DNA of 64,000 bases from Combretum micranthum (Eukaryota; Streptophyta; Magnoliopsida; Myrtales; Combretaceae): positions 657,993 through 721,992 of the forward strand of contig JAMXBD010000694.1 of the NCBI GenBank assembly GCA_024138025.1, read 5' to 3'. This document shows positions 19,419 through 31,524 of the stretch, piece by piece. Each line of letters opens with the position of its first letter. Position 1 is the first letter of the stretch. A program made the position numbers and the translations under genes. The notes under the pieces are model-generated. The model did not search any database and was not told the origin of the DNA. It saw only the letters and a list, made by a program, of their open reading frames with translations.

Positions 19419-20967
19419 TGTAGATCTTACATTTTGGTGGTTTGATGGTGTGTAATCTTATATATTTAACTCCTCAATGCTTACAAATATTAATTATGAA
19501 GACTTTTCTGTCGCAATGTTAAGTTTTTTGTTCATGTAAGATAAATTACATGTTCTAACTCATCCATATAATTATAAAAATATATAATATAACAAAATAT
19601 AAAAATAAATAATATTTTTAGAAATAAAAAAATAGATAATAATAATTAAAGAAAAAAAAATACAACTTTGCCATCACAAGGCTAGTTAATGAATATGATG
19701 ATGAGAGAAAGGTATTATCATACCACATTACATATGTTTAAATTATAGCCACATTTTTCACAAGTGGATCACGACCTAAGGTTGTAACTAATATGTATTT
19801 TTTTTTTCTCCTTTCACAATAAGAAACAGCATTTATGCTCCGTCCAATATAATTTATGATGTGCATTCATAATGATAAGATAAGTGACTAATGTGATTAA
19901 GAGCTGATTACTGCATAACGTGTGGACAATAGACTAGACCATGAGTTGTATAGCTTTTGTTTTACTGATCTGGCGCCTGGTATTCCTCCATGGCTTTTGA
20001 AAGGTTCAAAATTGTGTGACTAATTTCCTGAGATGCCATTACGTGTGAGAATGGGTGGTGTGTTTTCACATTCTCTATAGAGAGAAAGAATTAGCAAATT
20101 GAGTAACAAATAATTGAATTGCAGTCTAAGCAAAATTGTAGTATGTGAAAGAGGGAAAGCTCTTTGAATTGGATTTGACATGACATGGTTTTGGCCATGT
20201 TAATGGCTTACCTGTTCCAGCACATGGAATTTGGAAAATCAATGCTTTGCCTTGTAGCTTTTTGGTCGAAACATCATAAGCCAGAGTATTTGATCGATAC
20301 AACTGGAATCTTAACTTTAAAAGATAATTTATGTATATATATATATATATTATATTGGTTATAATTTTACAAAATGACAAACCCTAGAAAATATATAAAA
20401 AAATAATTTGGTATTTAACAAGTCCTAATACTGCAAGCTTCAACATTTTCATGACAATTAAGCATTTTTTAATATTTTTCTTTATTGATGAAATTTCATA
20501 AATTGTAGTTCATATTTTGTCAAGATTTGCCTTTTACTTCTTAAGCAGCTTTTCAGTATTAATGACGGTTTCAAGAACAAAACATACAACTTGCCCAAAA
20601 AGAAAAGGAAAAAAAAAAATTGTAGGAAAAAAAAATCCAGTAATTGGTAAATCAAATGTGCATATGCCAAGCCATGATTTTATTATATGGGAAGCTAAGT
20701 ATGTGTTAATATTAACCAATTACTGTGATTATGAGCAAACAGGGAACCTACCAGCTTTAAATCGTGTATTTGTGTCCTATGTGTTATTAAGGATTTCATC
20801 ATAGGTTTCAGTTCTAATTATTGCAAACATACTCCTATAGTTTAGGGTATTATGGCCATGGTATATATTTTATTCTACATCCACCTTAAAACCTACAATC
20901 CATTGCATATAAGGCAAACATTGTTGTGTATTTATTCCATAAAGATTTCTAAAAGCCTATTTGGATA
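19419..20967. other. Unassigned AT-rich spacer
   Basis: No supported gene or repeat family. It contains a short (TA)n tract near 20336-20350 and a purine-rich run at 20600-20630. Open frames here are AT-driven. Confidence 0.45.
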
Positions 20968-21050
20968 ATCGGATTTCTATTTGTATCATATTTGTATCAA
21001 ATCTGTATCTATAACTTATTTGTATCGTATTTATATCGTATATGTTTGGT
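20968..21050. repeat. Degenerate 11-bp tandem repeat
   Basis: About six imperfect units of TATTTGTATCA-like sequence (variants TATTTGTATCG, TATTTATATCG, AATCTGTATCT) follow each other. Confidence 0.6.
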
Positions 21051-21172
21051 TATTTTATGAGACAAATTGTCATTTTTTTTAGGCATTTGTTTCTTTACAA
21101 ATATCTGTTTGAAAACGACTAAAATATGATGTTAAATAATCAAAATATGATGAAACAAATGGACCTATAATA

Positions 21173-21590
21173 AAAAGGGTTAATTACAAAAACATGATTT
21201 ATGTTTTAATACTTTTATAAAATAAAAAGGGTAAATTACAAAAACATGACCTGTGTTTCAATACTTTTATAAACAAGTGACCCAAATTTTGATTTTTGAT
21301 ACATACATTTTCCGTATTTTGTACTTTTGCAAAAAAGTAACATGATTTTTGCTTTTTGATGAGTACATGGCATATGCTTTTGTATTAATAATATATAAAA
21401 GACCTGAAAAATAGGTCATTTATTTGTTAAAAAAACAAAACTGATGTCACTTTTTTATAAAAGTTTAAAACATGGGTCATATGTTTGTCAAAAATAAAAC
21501 CCAGGTCACTACAAAACATGAGACATGTATGTATTTTTGTTTATAAAAATACTAAAACATAGATCATGTTTTTATAATTTTTCCTAGTGA
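21173..21590. mobile_element. Fold-back/MITE-like element
   Basis: The left arm has ACAAAAACATGATTTATG followed by TTTTAATACTTTTATAAA. The right arm (21541-21582) is its reverse complement with few changes (reverse-complement reading ATAAAAACATGATCTATG). The left arm occurs twice in tandem (21173-21222 and 21225-21290), and inner copies lie on the right (GGGTCATATG, CCAGGTCAC). No coding capacity. Ends and target duplication are not resolved. Confidence 0.55.
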
Positions 21591-23818
21591 AAATAACAAA
21601 ATATAATATTTTTGACTTAGTATATACTATTGATTGCCTAATGAAGAAGAACCACTGTGTTTAAGTTGAAATTATTAAAGTTTGGTTTATTTTTCTAATT
21701 ATTTTTTATTGAATGTAATATCAGTAAAAATGATACATCGAATTTGGTATCATTTTATAAATTGAAATTTCATAATATCATTTTGCATTATTTATATAGA
21801 ATTATATCACCATGTTCTTGATGTAAGTTCTAAGAAATATGTGATTAAACAAGTACATTATTAAATTATTCAGCACTAAATTAATGAAAGTATTAGTTAC
21901 AAATTCACAGAAAAGTTAAGAGGTTTTTTACTAACTTACCTAAAAAAAATTATACAAAATACTATATATTATCTTCTATAAAATACAAGTTCTAGGATGA
22001 TCCTTACTATATTATAGGGTAGTTTTAGTTTTAAAGTACAAAAATATGTATTTGTAGGGTAGCATATAAATAGCGTTTTATTTCCAATCATTTGCTTAGT
22101 ACAATAATGGAACATTTGGTACACGAGAATGGATTTGAACGGAAGTGCTTTTAGAAGGGAAAATGGTCAACGTCTACTTTGTGAGAATGAGCCTCAAATG
22201 GAAAATATGGAACTCATTATATGTCAATTTATACCATTTCAAATGATTTATTTATTCAGAAGATGATATAATTTTGATAATAGCTTTTAAATTATAGATA
22301 GTAGCTTAAAATTTAATTTTCAAACTTGCACGATTAGATATCTCATGTGTAATCATCTAGAAACAAACACTCTCTCTCTCCCTCCCTCTCTCTTGAAGAT
22401 GCACCATTATTGGATTTAATATCCATATCTCTCCATTTACAGAAAATTTTCAATCTATTTGTTTATCACCTACATTAATAATTTTTTGTATGAACAATTT
22501 TATCTTTTTGTATTTTCTTTTAATGATCATCCCTTGAATAAGATTGTGTCATCATAGATTTTTTTTCTAGTCACCAATTGGATGACTTTTGTTGGCATAC
22601 AAGAAATAATATTATCTAGTAGATGGACTTTTTGAAGAAATGTACCTTTATGCAATTGGTTTTATATCCCGAAACTTTTGTCTGGAGTTATTTTTTAATT
22701 TTTTTTTTTTTTTTTTCACATCAACTCAATTCAATCCCTATAACTTATTAAATGAAACTCAACTTTAAAGATGCATATGCCATTGCTAGGTAATTAACTT
22801 ATAATTATAATGGACATTTGCAGTAAATTTTTTATTATTTTTTGTAATTAACATGAATGCTGCATAATTATATGGCAGATTAACATAATAATTCGGATTA
22901 TTTGTACCCTTTGATGCTAAATCATCATTTGGTCCACTTAACAAGAAATGTAAGTGGTGATGAATAATTAATTTAATAAGATATCAGTGGGAGTGGATAC
23001 ATAATGGCCCGATGTGATGAAACACACCCACAAACATACACATATGACATACCTTTCACAATACTTTTGGAGAGATCAGTAAGCAATTATTAGAATAAAC
23101 GGGACATTAAAGTTAAATAATAATATTTTCCTCCAAAAACGGCATTGTATAATCATACATCACACTTGTAGTAGATCTTAACACCTGATTTTTGTGGGAT
23201 CCACACCAATCACCCAAAAAGAAAAAAAAAAAAAAAAAGAAGAAAAACCAACTTTGTAAAAAGCACTGGGCCTTCTGGTTGTTGGCCATACCAATCCCAT
23301 TTCTCTACCCTAACGACTCCACACCCATCACCATCAAAATCACATCTCTAAACTAATACAGGATCTCCATCTCTTAGACACAACCACACCCAATGAGATT
23401 TTCAGAAGACAGATGCTCCAAAACACTTCATTGTCGGATGAATAGAGCACATGTTAATCAAAACGTGTGCTCTTCTGATTTGAGGACATATATCTGCCTG
23501 TCCCAAACACCCAATCATTAATATCCAAGAGTCACTTACATTACTGATTGCACACACTTAACACTCACTTGCCAATTGATCTGCCACTCTTTTAACTATT
23601 AACTTTAAACACAGCTCACTTACCTAATTTTTAAGCAATATGTACAAAATTGCTGATAATTAGTGACAAAACCCAATTCTCAATTTTAAATCATTTCTAG
23701 CCTCTGGTATAAATGTGAACCCATACCTATTGGCTATTGGGGGTAAAAGTTAAAATAAAAAAAGGGAAAGAAATATCTAAAAAAAGTAAAATTTGTAGTG
23801 TGTTTAAATTTAATGCAG
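21591..23818. other. Spacer downstream of the DUF1635 gene
   Basis: AT-rich, no coding motif. A CT microsatellite is at about 22371-22393, a T-run at 22697-22716 and an A-run at 23223-23240. The last few hundred bases before 23819 are somewhat less AT-rich and may include the gene's 3' flank. No clear AATAAA polyadenylation signal was found close to the stop. Confidence 0.45.
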
Positions 23819-24950
23819 TCAATTGATTAATCTCTGATACTTGGTTTCTGTAGGAGAGTCAGAACCTTCAGAAAGCAACCTTTTCCTACTTAACCTACCA
23901 CAGTTGGCAATACTATTGCACCCATTAATGTTAAACAAAGACTCTTGTAAGAGGATTGGTGGCTGCAGCGGCGGTGGCGGTGCGGGCGGTGAGGGAATTG
24001 TGACAGGTGGGATCTCAAAGGACTCAAGTGGTGGTGGCGGGTGTCTCCATTGAGGAAGTGGTCCTGCTAGAAGCAGGGTTTGAAGCAATGGACCAGCTTT
24101 CATCACAGCCTGCAAAAGCTTGCCTTTTTCGGGTAATGGCTTTTCAGGATGAACCTCAATCATAGCCTGTGAGGATTGTGTAGTATGTGTCATGCTCATT
24201 GTGGGGACTATCTCCATGGCAGGAGATGAAACGATGCTTTCATCACAATCCGAGGAAGCGAATCCATTGTTTGAGTCGATTCCTCTTCTGGGTTCATCTT
24301 CAATGCTCGAAACACCGGATAAAGGTGGTTGGGCAGTTGTAGTTGCAGCAGTAGCAGTAACAGTAGTAGCAGTAGGAGCAGGGGCAGGAGCAGGAGCAGC
24401 AACAGCAACAGCAGCTGCTATTTGTTGCTGTTGTTGGAGGAGGAGTTTTTGGAGGAGGAGTTTCTGATACTTGTCCTGTGCTTCATCTTTTTCTTTAATT
24501 GTTTCGTTGAGGAGTTCTTTGAGACGGAGCAATTGGTCATTTTTTCTCCTAAGCTCCTCTTGGGCAGCTAGTTTTGTGTTCTCAAGTTCCAAAGTTGTGT
24601 ATAGAAGAGATTGCCTTAGTTCTTCCATACTCTAAATCATTTTAAAAGGACAAAAAAAGAGAGATTAAAAATTAAATACTCCACCTTAGCTCAAATTGCA
24701 AATGGGTTACAAAAACTATATACTGAAGCCTAAAAATTGAAATTGCACTCATTATAATAATAAATGTAATATAGCAGTAAAAGGGGATAGCCGAACCCGA
24801 AAAGTTCGTAAACACGGCTTCAAATCGAATCAGCATGTAACGACTGAATTGACTAGTATGAATGAGATAAGAGACAAAGGAAAGTGGATGCATTACCTTT
24901 CCTTGGCAAAAGTAAGCCCAGGTGAGCAGAGGGCTTCTTTGGCTGTCCAT
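23819..24950 (-). CDS. DUF1635 family protein (two coding exons, 288 aa)
   Basis: Exon 1 (24897-24950) encodes MDSQRSPLLTWAYFCQGK and ends at a GTAATG donor. Exon 2 (23819-24631) follows a TTTAG acceptor and continues in phase with SMEELRQSLLYTTLELENT. The block W-x-Y, then MEELRQ, LLYTTLELE, QEELRRK, LLRLKELL, KEKDEAQDKYQKLL is the signature of the plant DUF1635 family (annotated as enabled-like in Arabidopsis). It is predicted to form a coiled coil over about residues 19-85. A Gln/Ala/Pro/Thr-rich low-complexity stretch follows (about 86-120), then an acidic Ser-rich part, GKLLQAVMKAGPLLQTLLLA, a poly-Pro segment, and a conserved-looking basic C-terminus (RLSRKRLLSEGSD). No signal peptide or membrane segment. 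The biochemical role is unknown. The frame is fully open, unlike everything around it. Confidence 0.88.
24632..24896 (-). other. Intron of the DUF1635 gene (265 bp)
   Basis: GTAATG donor at the exon 1 edge and TTTAG acceptor at the exon 2 edge. It is AT-rich relative to the exons. It falls between codons (phase 0), so the joined product runs GK then SMEELR. Confidence 0.8.
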
Positions 24951-25207
24951 ATTTCCTTGTAAAATATGGAGAATTTTGGGGGACTTCGGTTTTTGGTGTT
25001 CAGACAAGGGAAATTGTGAACCTTAAAACTTTAGTTGTTTGTACATAGGATAGGAGGTTTCTGGGAACGACTTTGGTTCTTATAAAAACATGGTTGAAAT
25101 GGACTATTTTTAACTTTTGCTTTTACTTTTGTTTGGTAATGTTCCTTTTCTCCCACACCCAATCCTTTTTTGTCCTTTTTCTTATTTATTTGTTTTTCAA
25201 ATTTTCA

Positions 25208-25220
25208 TTTTTATATATTT
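25208..25220 (-). promoter_or_regulatory. Possible TATA box for the DUF1635 gene
   Basis: The minus strand reads ATATATAA about 260 bases upstream of the ATG. The first AUG of the 5' leader appears to be the one used. The local base composition is AT-rich, so this could be chance. Confidence 0.3.
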
Positions 25221-25261
25221 TTCATCTTGTGGGGTGTTCGCTACAACAACGACATAAATAG

Positions 25262-28200
25262 GTAGAAGATGTGAAAGAGAAATCACAAGACCTGGAAAAG
25301 TATTTTGTATTCGGCTTCTAAAACTTTTTTGTTGTATTGTTTATAGTAACTTTATAAACTATTTTGCTTTGACCTTGGGGACAACTTTTCCATCTTATCT
25401 ATCAAAAATTCTAAATATCTTTAATTTGATACATACAATTTAAAATCCTTAAATATATCACACTTAATTAATTTATCTTATTTGTTAAATTTATTATCTT
25501 ACCTTGTATTGGTGTTTTTTTTCCCTACTTAAATATAAAAAACGGGATAATATAGTATTTGGTCCAATTTTTAATGTTTCTATATATATATTATATATAT
25601 ATATATTTGGTAGGCCACAAGGTTATTACAACGAGATCACTTAGAATCATTATAACACACTAACGTGGAAAATCAAACATATTAAAGATAAAAACTTAAA
25701 TCGAATACCATTAGACTATAAGACCATTAGCAATGTGTATATTAATTGTACATCATCATGTAGATTATAAGGTTTATACATATATATCTCGAACAGCCGC
25801 CGCTTACGGGAACCGCATTAGTGACCCGGTAGAAACGGCAGTGGCTGCCCACTTGCGCTGCACATGACTTCTTGGAATGTTTATGTCCTTGTCTGGAAAG
25901 ACTTGTCTGGAACCGCATGATACGTAGTCAATGGTTTAGAATAAATGCAATCGAAAGACTATTACGCCAATTTGCCATTATTTATGCTATAAACTTCCGT
26001 ATGGAATGGAATTTTTACAGTAGCTTATGAGTTGTCATCACAAAAGAAATCTAAATAAGTTGCAGCTATATTCCTCATGTAGTTTTATATTAGTTTAAAC
26101 CGTGTGTTTAAATCACTAAACTTTTATATCACATGACTTTAAGTATTTATATGATTTTTTTTGTTATTAATTGTAATAATAGAAAATTATAATAAGTCAC
26201 GAGATATTCAAGAACACTAAGGGGAAAAAAATATTTGAGTTCTCTTATTTATTTATTTTGTTATTTTGTTAGAAAAATAAAATAGAAAAACAAAGTTTCC
26301 TTTTATAAAATATGTGGTTGTATAAATTAAATGTATAAACATCCAATTTTAAAGATAAGGATTTTATAATTTAAATCTAAAGCAACTCAATCAAAACCTT
26401 ACATTATGATCTTCTTGGGCATTGATGGTTGATGCAAATCATGATAGTATGATTAATTGATTATCAACCTAAGCAACGGTAAAATAATAAGTAAATAGTG
26501 TTGTCTCCCACTTCTATATTTCGTAGAGGTGAATGGAATCTTAGTGGCTTTCTCAACCGGTTGAAGGAAAATTGTACATAGTTAAGCTAATAAAAAATGA
26601 GCAATAACTATGTGTCGACTCGGAAAAATAGAAAAAGAACAATAATTTCAGATATCGGTTTGGATCATATTTATACATATGGAGAGAGGAGTGGAAGGTA
26701 ATAGACACTCGATCAACTTAATTTTAGCAAAATTCCAATTGAGTCAGTGTGACACATAAAAAATAAAAACCGAGTGTGAAACTGCTTTTCTATATAATCA
26801 CACTTACTAGAGGAATTCGTTTAGAAGTATAACTATAACTACACAAGAGAAGAGCCAATTTATCTTGAGCAAGATCTCTTAATTATATGTTTCATACAAT
26901 CATGCATAACTAATTATTTCTATCTAAACGATCAACAGTGAAATTTATAGGAGTTGGAATTTAATTAATGTCTTTATGTGCATATAGTACACCTCTCATG
27001 CTTTGTGTATATATGAGAGATGATATGGAGAAAATACTTGGGGAAAAAACAAGCACATTTAGGGGCTCGCATGCACAATGAAAAATAATGGATCATCGTC
27101 TTTAAGTAATTGATCTCATTCTTTGTTTGATTAGTTCTTTGCTATATGAGAAAAAAGGCTCTTACAACGACATGCTGGTTCTCTTATCACCCGATTGTGC
27201 GTACATGAGGAAACATGACAAAGTATTTGCAAACGGCTAGAAAATTATAATTATAATTATTTATTTAGGCTTTACTTATGGGCTAAGTGGTAGTGCTCAA
27301 TAAGTCTGTTTTATTTATTGGGATGACTCCGGGAGATTTTGCTTGGTGGGCTCAGAACAAGGATTATTAAATCAGTTTACTATATCCAACCTCTCTCTAC
27401 AAGCACAAGTATACAAAATGAGTCTTATTCCATGTTATTCGTCAATTACAAGGGTAATTTGATTATTGTCATCCATGCAAAATAACTATGAATATGCAAT
27501 CTCTCCTCCTCATTTTAAAGCTTTTGGAGAAAAAAAACAAACAACATTCTATAGAGGAGACTCTGCTCACAAAAACCAAATGAAGCAATTCAAGTGATCG
27601 CTACTTCAATTGCTTAAAAACTATAAGGTTAAAGCACGAGACCTATTCAAGCTCCCTTACTTATCAATTCTACATTTAAGACTTTGCAACTGCCTGTCCC
27701 TCCTCTCCATCATTTTTGCTAAGCCATCTTATCATCAAGTGTCGTCGCCTCCTTAACGCTCTGAAGTCACATGCAAGACACTAGATTTTCATGACACGTG
27801 TGTAACTAATGTTGGCAACAATACGAGTTAAGATGCTCGCAACATGAACCCTAATGTGAGCGATTAAGACATGCCAACACTTAAAGATGTTAACCCTAAT
27901 GCCAATGACAACTTTACTGCCATTGCACAAAGTGTCATGCCTAACAATGCATAGATAATGCACACTATATAGGAAAGAAATGCATAGGTGACATGACCAA
28001 TGTAGGAGAACACTAGGGCCTTGAACCAAATCTTGACTATATTCACTCACCTCGTACCAAGGATGGCTGTTAATGCTGCTGTGACCCAAGGTGCAGCGCT
28101 ACCAAGCTCTACCCTAGCTACACAACAAGGTACCTACTCCTTATTCTCAACCAACTATCACTTCTACCATTTAGGTGAATACACCTTAGGGGGTAAATAT

Positions 28201-28739
28201 GTAAACCCCATCACCACAAGTTGCAGCTAAGTAGCAACCAACATCTAAACTAGATAATGCAAGATCCGAGTTTGGCAGGTGCTTATCCTTGCGTGCACCT
28301 TCTCACATCAATATGAGTGAGACCATCCCCCCTACCCAATCCTAATGTACTTAAGCACAAACTCCTTTAGCTACACCATGTCATGCTAAAAAAGGTATCT
28401 TAGTTGTATTATGCTAAATATGAAACAAACTGATATCCTTGAGATTCCACAATTTATATTAAGGACCATCAGAGAAGATCACAAGTGCATGATACAGCTA
28501 GACACACTAAGGAAAGTGACTCTACATGATCTTTTGTTGTATTGATAATAATAGATAGGTATATATATAAGTCACATAATAATAAACAAATATATTATAG
28601 CAAAATTCTAGTCATTATATTAATACATATCAAGTTCTTAAACATAATTTAAGAGACTAACAAAATGGAACATCTAAATACTAAACCATAAATTTCCTAC
28701 CCAAACCTAGGTCCATTAAGCTTTATGATCCATACCGAA
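25262..28739. other. Unassigned intergenic sequence with a GC-rich patch
   Basis: No gene could be supported. A patch at about 25790-25870 is strikingly GC-rich and CpG-containing (GCCGCCGCTTACGGG, GTAGAAACGGCAGTGG) against very AT-rich surroundings. A (TA)n tract lies at 25582-25604. The block 27781-28230 has modest open frames on both strands but no motif I can tie to a family. Confidence 0.4.
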
Positions 28740-29500
28740 GTAAAGCTCCAAGAGGATAGAAGCCATGGATGCAAAAGTACCTTGACAAACTATAGGTGTG
28801 TGAGTAAAACCACGGCTCAATGAGATAACCAGATCATATCTCATATCAATTAAGTTAATTAGCAAACATACGCAATGTTACTATCAATCTTATGCTCAAA
28901 TATAAGCTTGGATGGTCGGAATCCAAATAGGATGGAGATTTATGTTCTCTCATCGGGATTGAAGGAACCTAATCATAATGATCCACCATGCCTAGGAGAG
29001 ACTAATAATCAAGGTAATTGGGTGCCATTTTTTATCGATACCATGGGTAACTTCCTTTATTTCCTGCCTAGTTCTCGAGGAACTGAACGGTATAAGGTAA
29101 CTCTATGTAGAACTAGGAAAATGCCATCTAGAAAAACCAAGTGAACATCAGAGAACCGAAATACTAATGTGTAGTGGGCTATCATGTTTCAATGCAAAAA
29201 TGCAATTCATGCAATGCATGATAAGATTATTATAAGGTCATATAGTATTGAATCAATATCATAAGTGACCATACAATTTTCAAACAACCATCAACATGCT
29301 CTAATCAATACTTGTCAAGCAATGTAATTATCACTCTTATTATCATACTTTTGACAACCAATTATATACAATAAGCATATATTAACCTTGAACCTAAAAC
29401 ACACATCCATTTTTTTTATCTGTTTAATATTTTAGCCATCACTACATTACATGTACAAACAATATGATATATCATAGTTACTCATTTGTTTATTTTTGCT
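28740..29500 (-). mobile_element. Gypsy (Del/Tekay-like) LTR relic
   Basis: On the minus strand, CATGCATTGCATG (29216-29228), a GATCAT block and then TCTCATTGAGCCGTGG to ACCTATAG (28790-28825) occur in the order seen in the 46.7-51.6 kb and 60.8-64 kb LTR regions. Both ends are undefined. The gypsy assignment rests on resemblance to long Del/Tekay LTRs and is inference. Confidence 0.45.
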
Positions 29501-29814
29501 CATTGATCGTAATAATCCTCAGGAAAATCCAGTAACTTATCTGTATCTCCTATGAAATGAGATAACATATATTCATTACTACACTGTTATTTATATAGAG
29601 ACTCTTATTATGCTTTGGTGTCCTAAATTCGAGTTTCATTCTTCTTAATGCTATTTTTACTGTTGTAATCTTTTTTCATCATATGATTAGTCATTTTAAA
29701 GGTTAGTGTTGAATCAAATCAATGCATAATTTTGATGAGACAAATATTATAAAGTTTAATATCTTGAAAATTTGACATATCTTTGAAACATATCGAATAT
29801 ATATATTGGACAAA

Positions 29815-30653
29815 TGTTTGCATGCCATCCTAATAAGTGTCATAGTAGATACTTACCGTCTAAACGTTGCAGGCCTAGTGTCTAGATTCTACTCAATTTA
29901 ATTCTTGTCGAGATTAAGGTTGTGCTATTCTTGTCATTACCGGTTGGACAGTAATGCTTTGCATCCGACCAATATATGTTTTTCCTACAGGATGTTGAGT
30001 ATCGTTTAGATGCCATGTGAAGAGGCTACATATTGTTTGGACGGTGTAGAGATACCGTTCAGACGATAATGATAAGAAAACTAGCCATTGCAACATTAAT
30101 TGTAGATGAAATTTATTAGTCCAAGGCACAATGGGCAAGTCAAATGAGAATCATATTATTCATGTTTTCTGTGAGATGAAGATTAGTTTTTGAGCTTAGA
30201 AATTGCTATGAAAGCCTTGTACTCTCTCAAATCATTGTATTTCTCTTTAGTTCTTAAATTTGCTTTAAATTGAGGGTAACAAAAGTGAGTAATACTCTTG
30301 AGTGTTATTTTACAATCTTGTAAAAGAGTATTACTCAAGTGATTTTATTAAGTATTGTTAATTGGCTGTAGCTCAATGGAGCATTGATTATTTTGTGATT
30401 AATAAAGAGTGTGAAGACCTCATTGGAGGCATTGGTATGATCTTGGAGATTAGGAAGCGGCCGAACTCTATGTTAAAATCCTAGGCTCATTTCTCTCAAC
30501 CTTATTCTCTTTACTTATTGCATTATATATTGTTAATTTGATTGATTGTGTTTGGTAGGATAGTTCTTAATCCTTGTTTTTGAAAAGAATTCCATAAATA
30601 CTCCATTTACCCCCCTTATTGAGTATTTTACCTAGTGTACTAGGAGATTATCA
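29815..30653 (+). mobile_element. 5' LTR of element C (left edge uncertain)
   Basis: It ends GGAGATTATCA at 30653, two bases before the PBS. It contains GTCCGAACGGT-like motifs (GGACGGTGTAGAGATACCG, near 30039) and the AGCATTG to GGAAGCGG block shared with the relic at 14216-15040. These features resemble SIRE-type LTRs. The start could not be fixed because no second LTR is present. Confidence 0.6.
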
Positions 30654-30655
30654 AT

Positions 30656-30667
30656 TGGTATCGGAGC
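30656..30667 (+). promoter_or_regulatory. Primer-binding site, element C
   Basis: TGGTATCGGAGC, a one-base variant of the initiator-Met tRNA PBS, directly follows the LTR end. Confidence 0.85.
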
Positions 30668-31520
30668 AAGTTCTCTATTTTCTTATGCTTAATCGCATTT
30701 AAAGTAAAGATCATTGATACGAACTCCATTAACTTGTGACAAAACCTAATACTAATACAATTGGAATTATAACTCAAGATTGTTAAGATTGTATGGAATA
30801 GCAACCCGTTGCCTATATAGAGGCAAGAACCTTGGTATATGATGCATAAGCTACAATCAAAGGTGGAGATTTTGATTAAGAAGTCGAAATTTAAACGCCA
30901 CGAAGTAGATCCAATAAGTTCAAGAAGAAGTTCATACCAAAGAGAAATCTCTCAAATCTATTATCAATGTTATGTTTCAATACAATGCCAAAAGGAATAC
31001 TTATAATAACCTAAAGAAGACTAAAAGTATCTAATAGCAAAACAAAGTCGGATAAAAAAAAACTAATAGCTAAACAAATATAAGTTGGTGGCTTACAACT
31101 TGGAAATAAAATTACGAGAGCAACAGGGTTGGTGGCTTAAACTCTGACGCCGCTAGCATAGGCCATGAAGGGAAGCGTTATTGAGCCAATGTGGGACAAA
31201 AGTTGCCCGATAATGACATTCTTGAGCTGGCTGTGTTTGATGAAGGCTGGAGGCATTTTATTTAAGGTTGACGGTGTACTGTGCCAGCCTAGGCTTGTTC
31301 ATCTATATTAAGTCTTGATTCATCTTCGAGCTGGCTTTCATGATGTTGATCAATTTGACTTCATCTTGGATAGTGTGCAAATGTATATCCTCCTCTTGAA
31401 CCTCTTGGATCAGCTTGTTGAGTGCTTCTTTGAATCTTTTAGTTCGAGTCCTTGAAGCTGGTCTAGGTGGCATTTCAAGTGGATCTACTCTCCATCTTCT
31501 AGCCATGCCTCCATCAATCA
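30668..31520. other. Leader of element C containing an antisense retroelement fragment
   Basis: The leader carries no plus-strand motif. At 31303-31521 the minus strand reads MARRWRVDPLEMPPRPASRT then RTKRFKEALNKLIQE, which resembles a short conserved peptide found in plant gypsy polyproteins. C's gag similarity begins right after, at about 31525. The fragment may be an inserted or rearranged piece, or a coincidental frame. Confidence 0.4.
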
Positions 31521-31524
31521 TGGC

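Noticed and set aside
24192..24571. Plus-strand frames rich in Gly, Ala or Ser
   Set aside because: They are shadows of the Gln/Ala/Pro repeats of the minus-strand DUF1635 gene.
27781..28230. Possible membrane-protein or polyprotein frames on both strands
   Set aside because: The minus-strand frame looks hydrophobic, but no conserved motif of a transporter family could be matched, and both strands are open to similar extents.
30365..30400. tRNA-like sequence GGCTGTAGCTCAATGG
   Set aside because: It resembles a D-arm with an A box but has no B box, anticodon arm or acceptor pairing, and lies inside element C's LTR.
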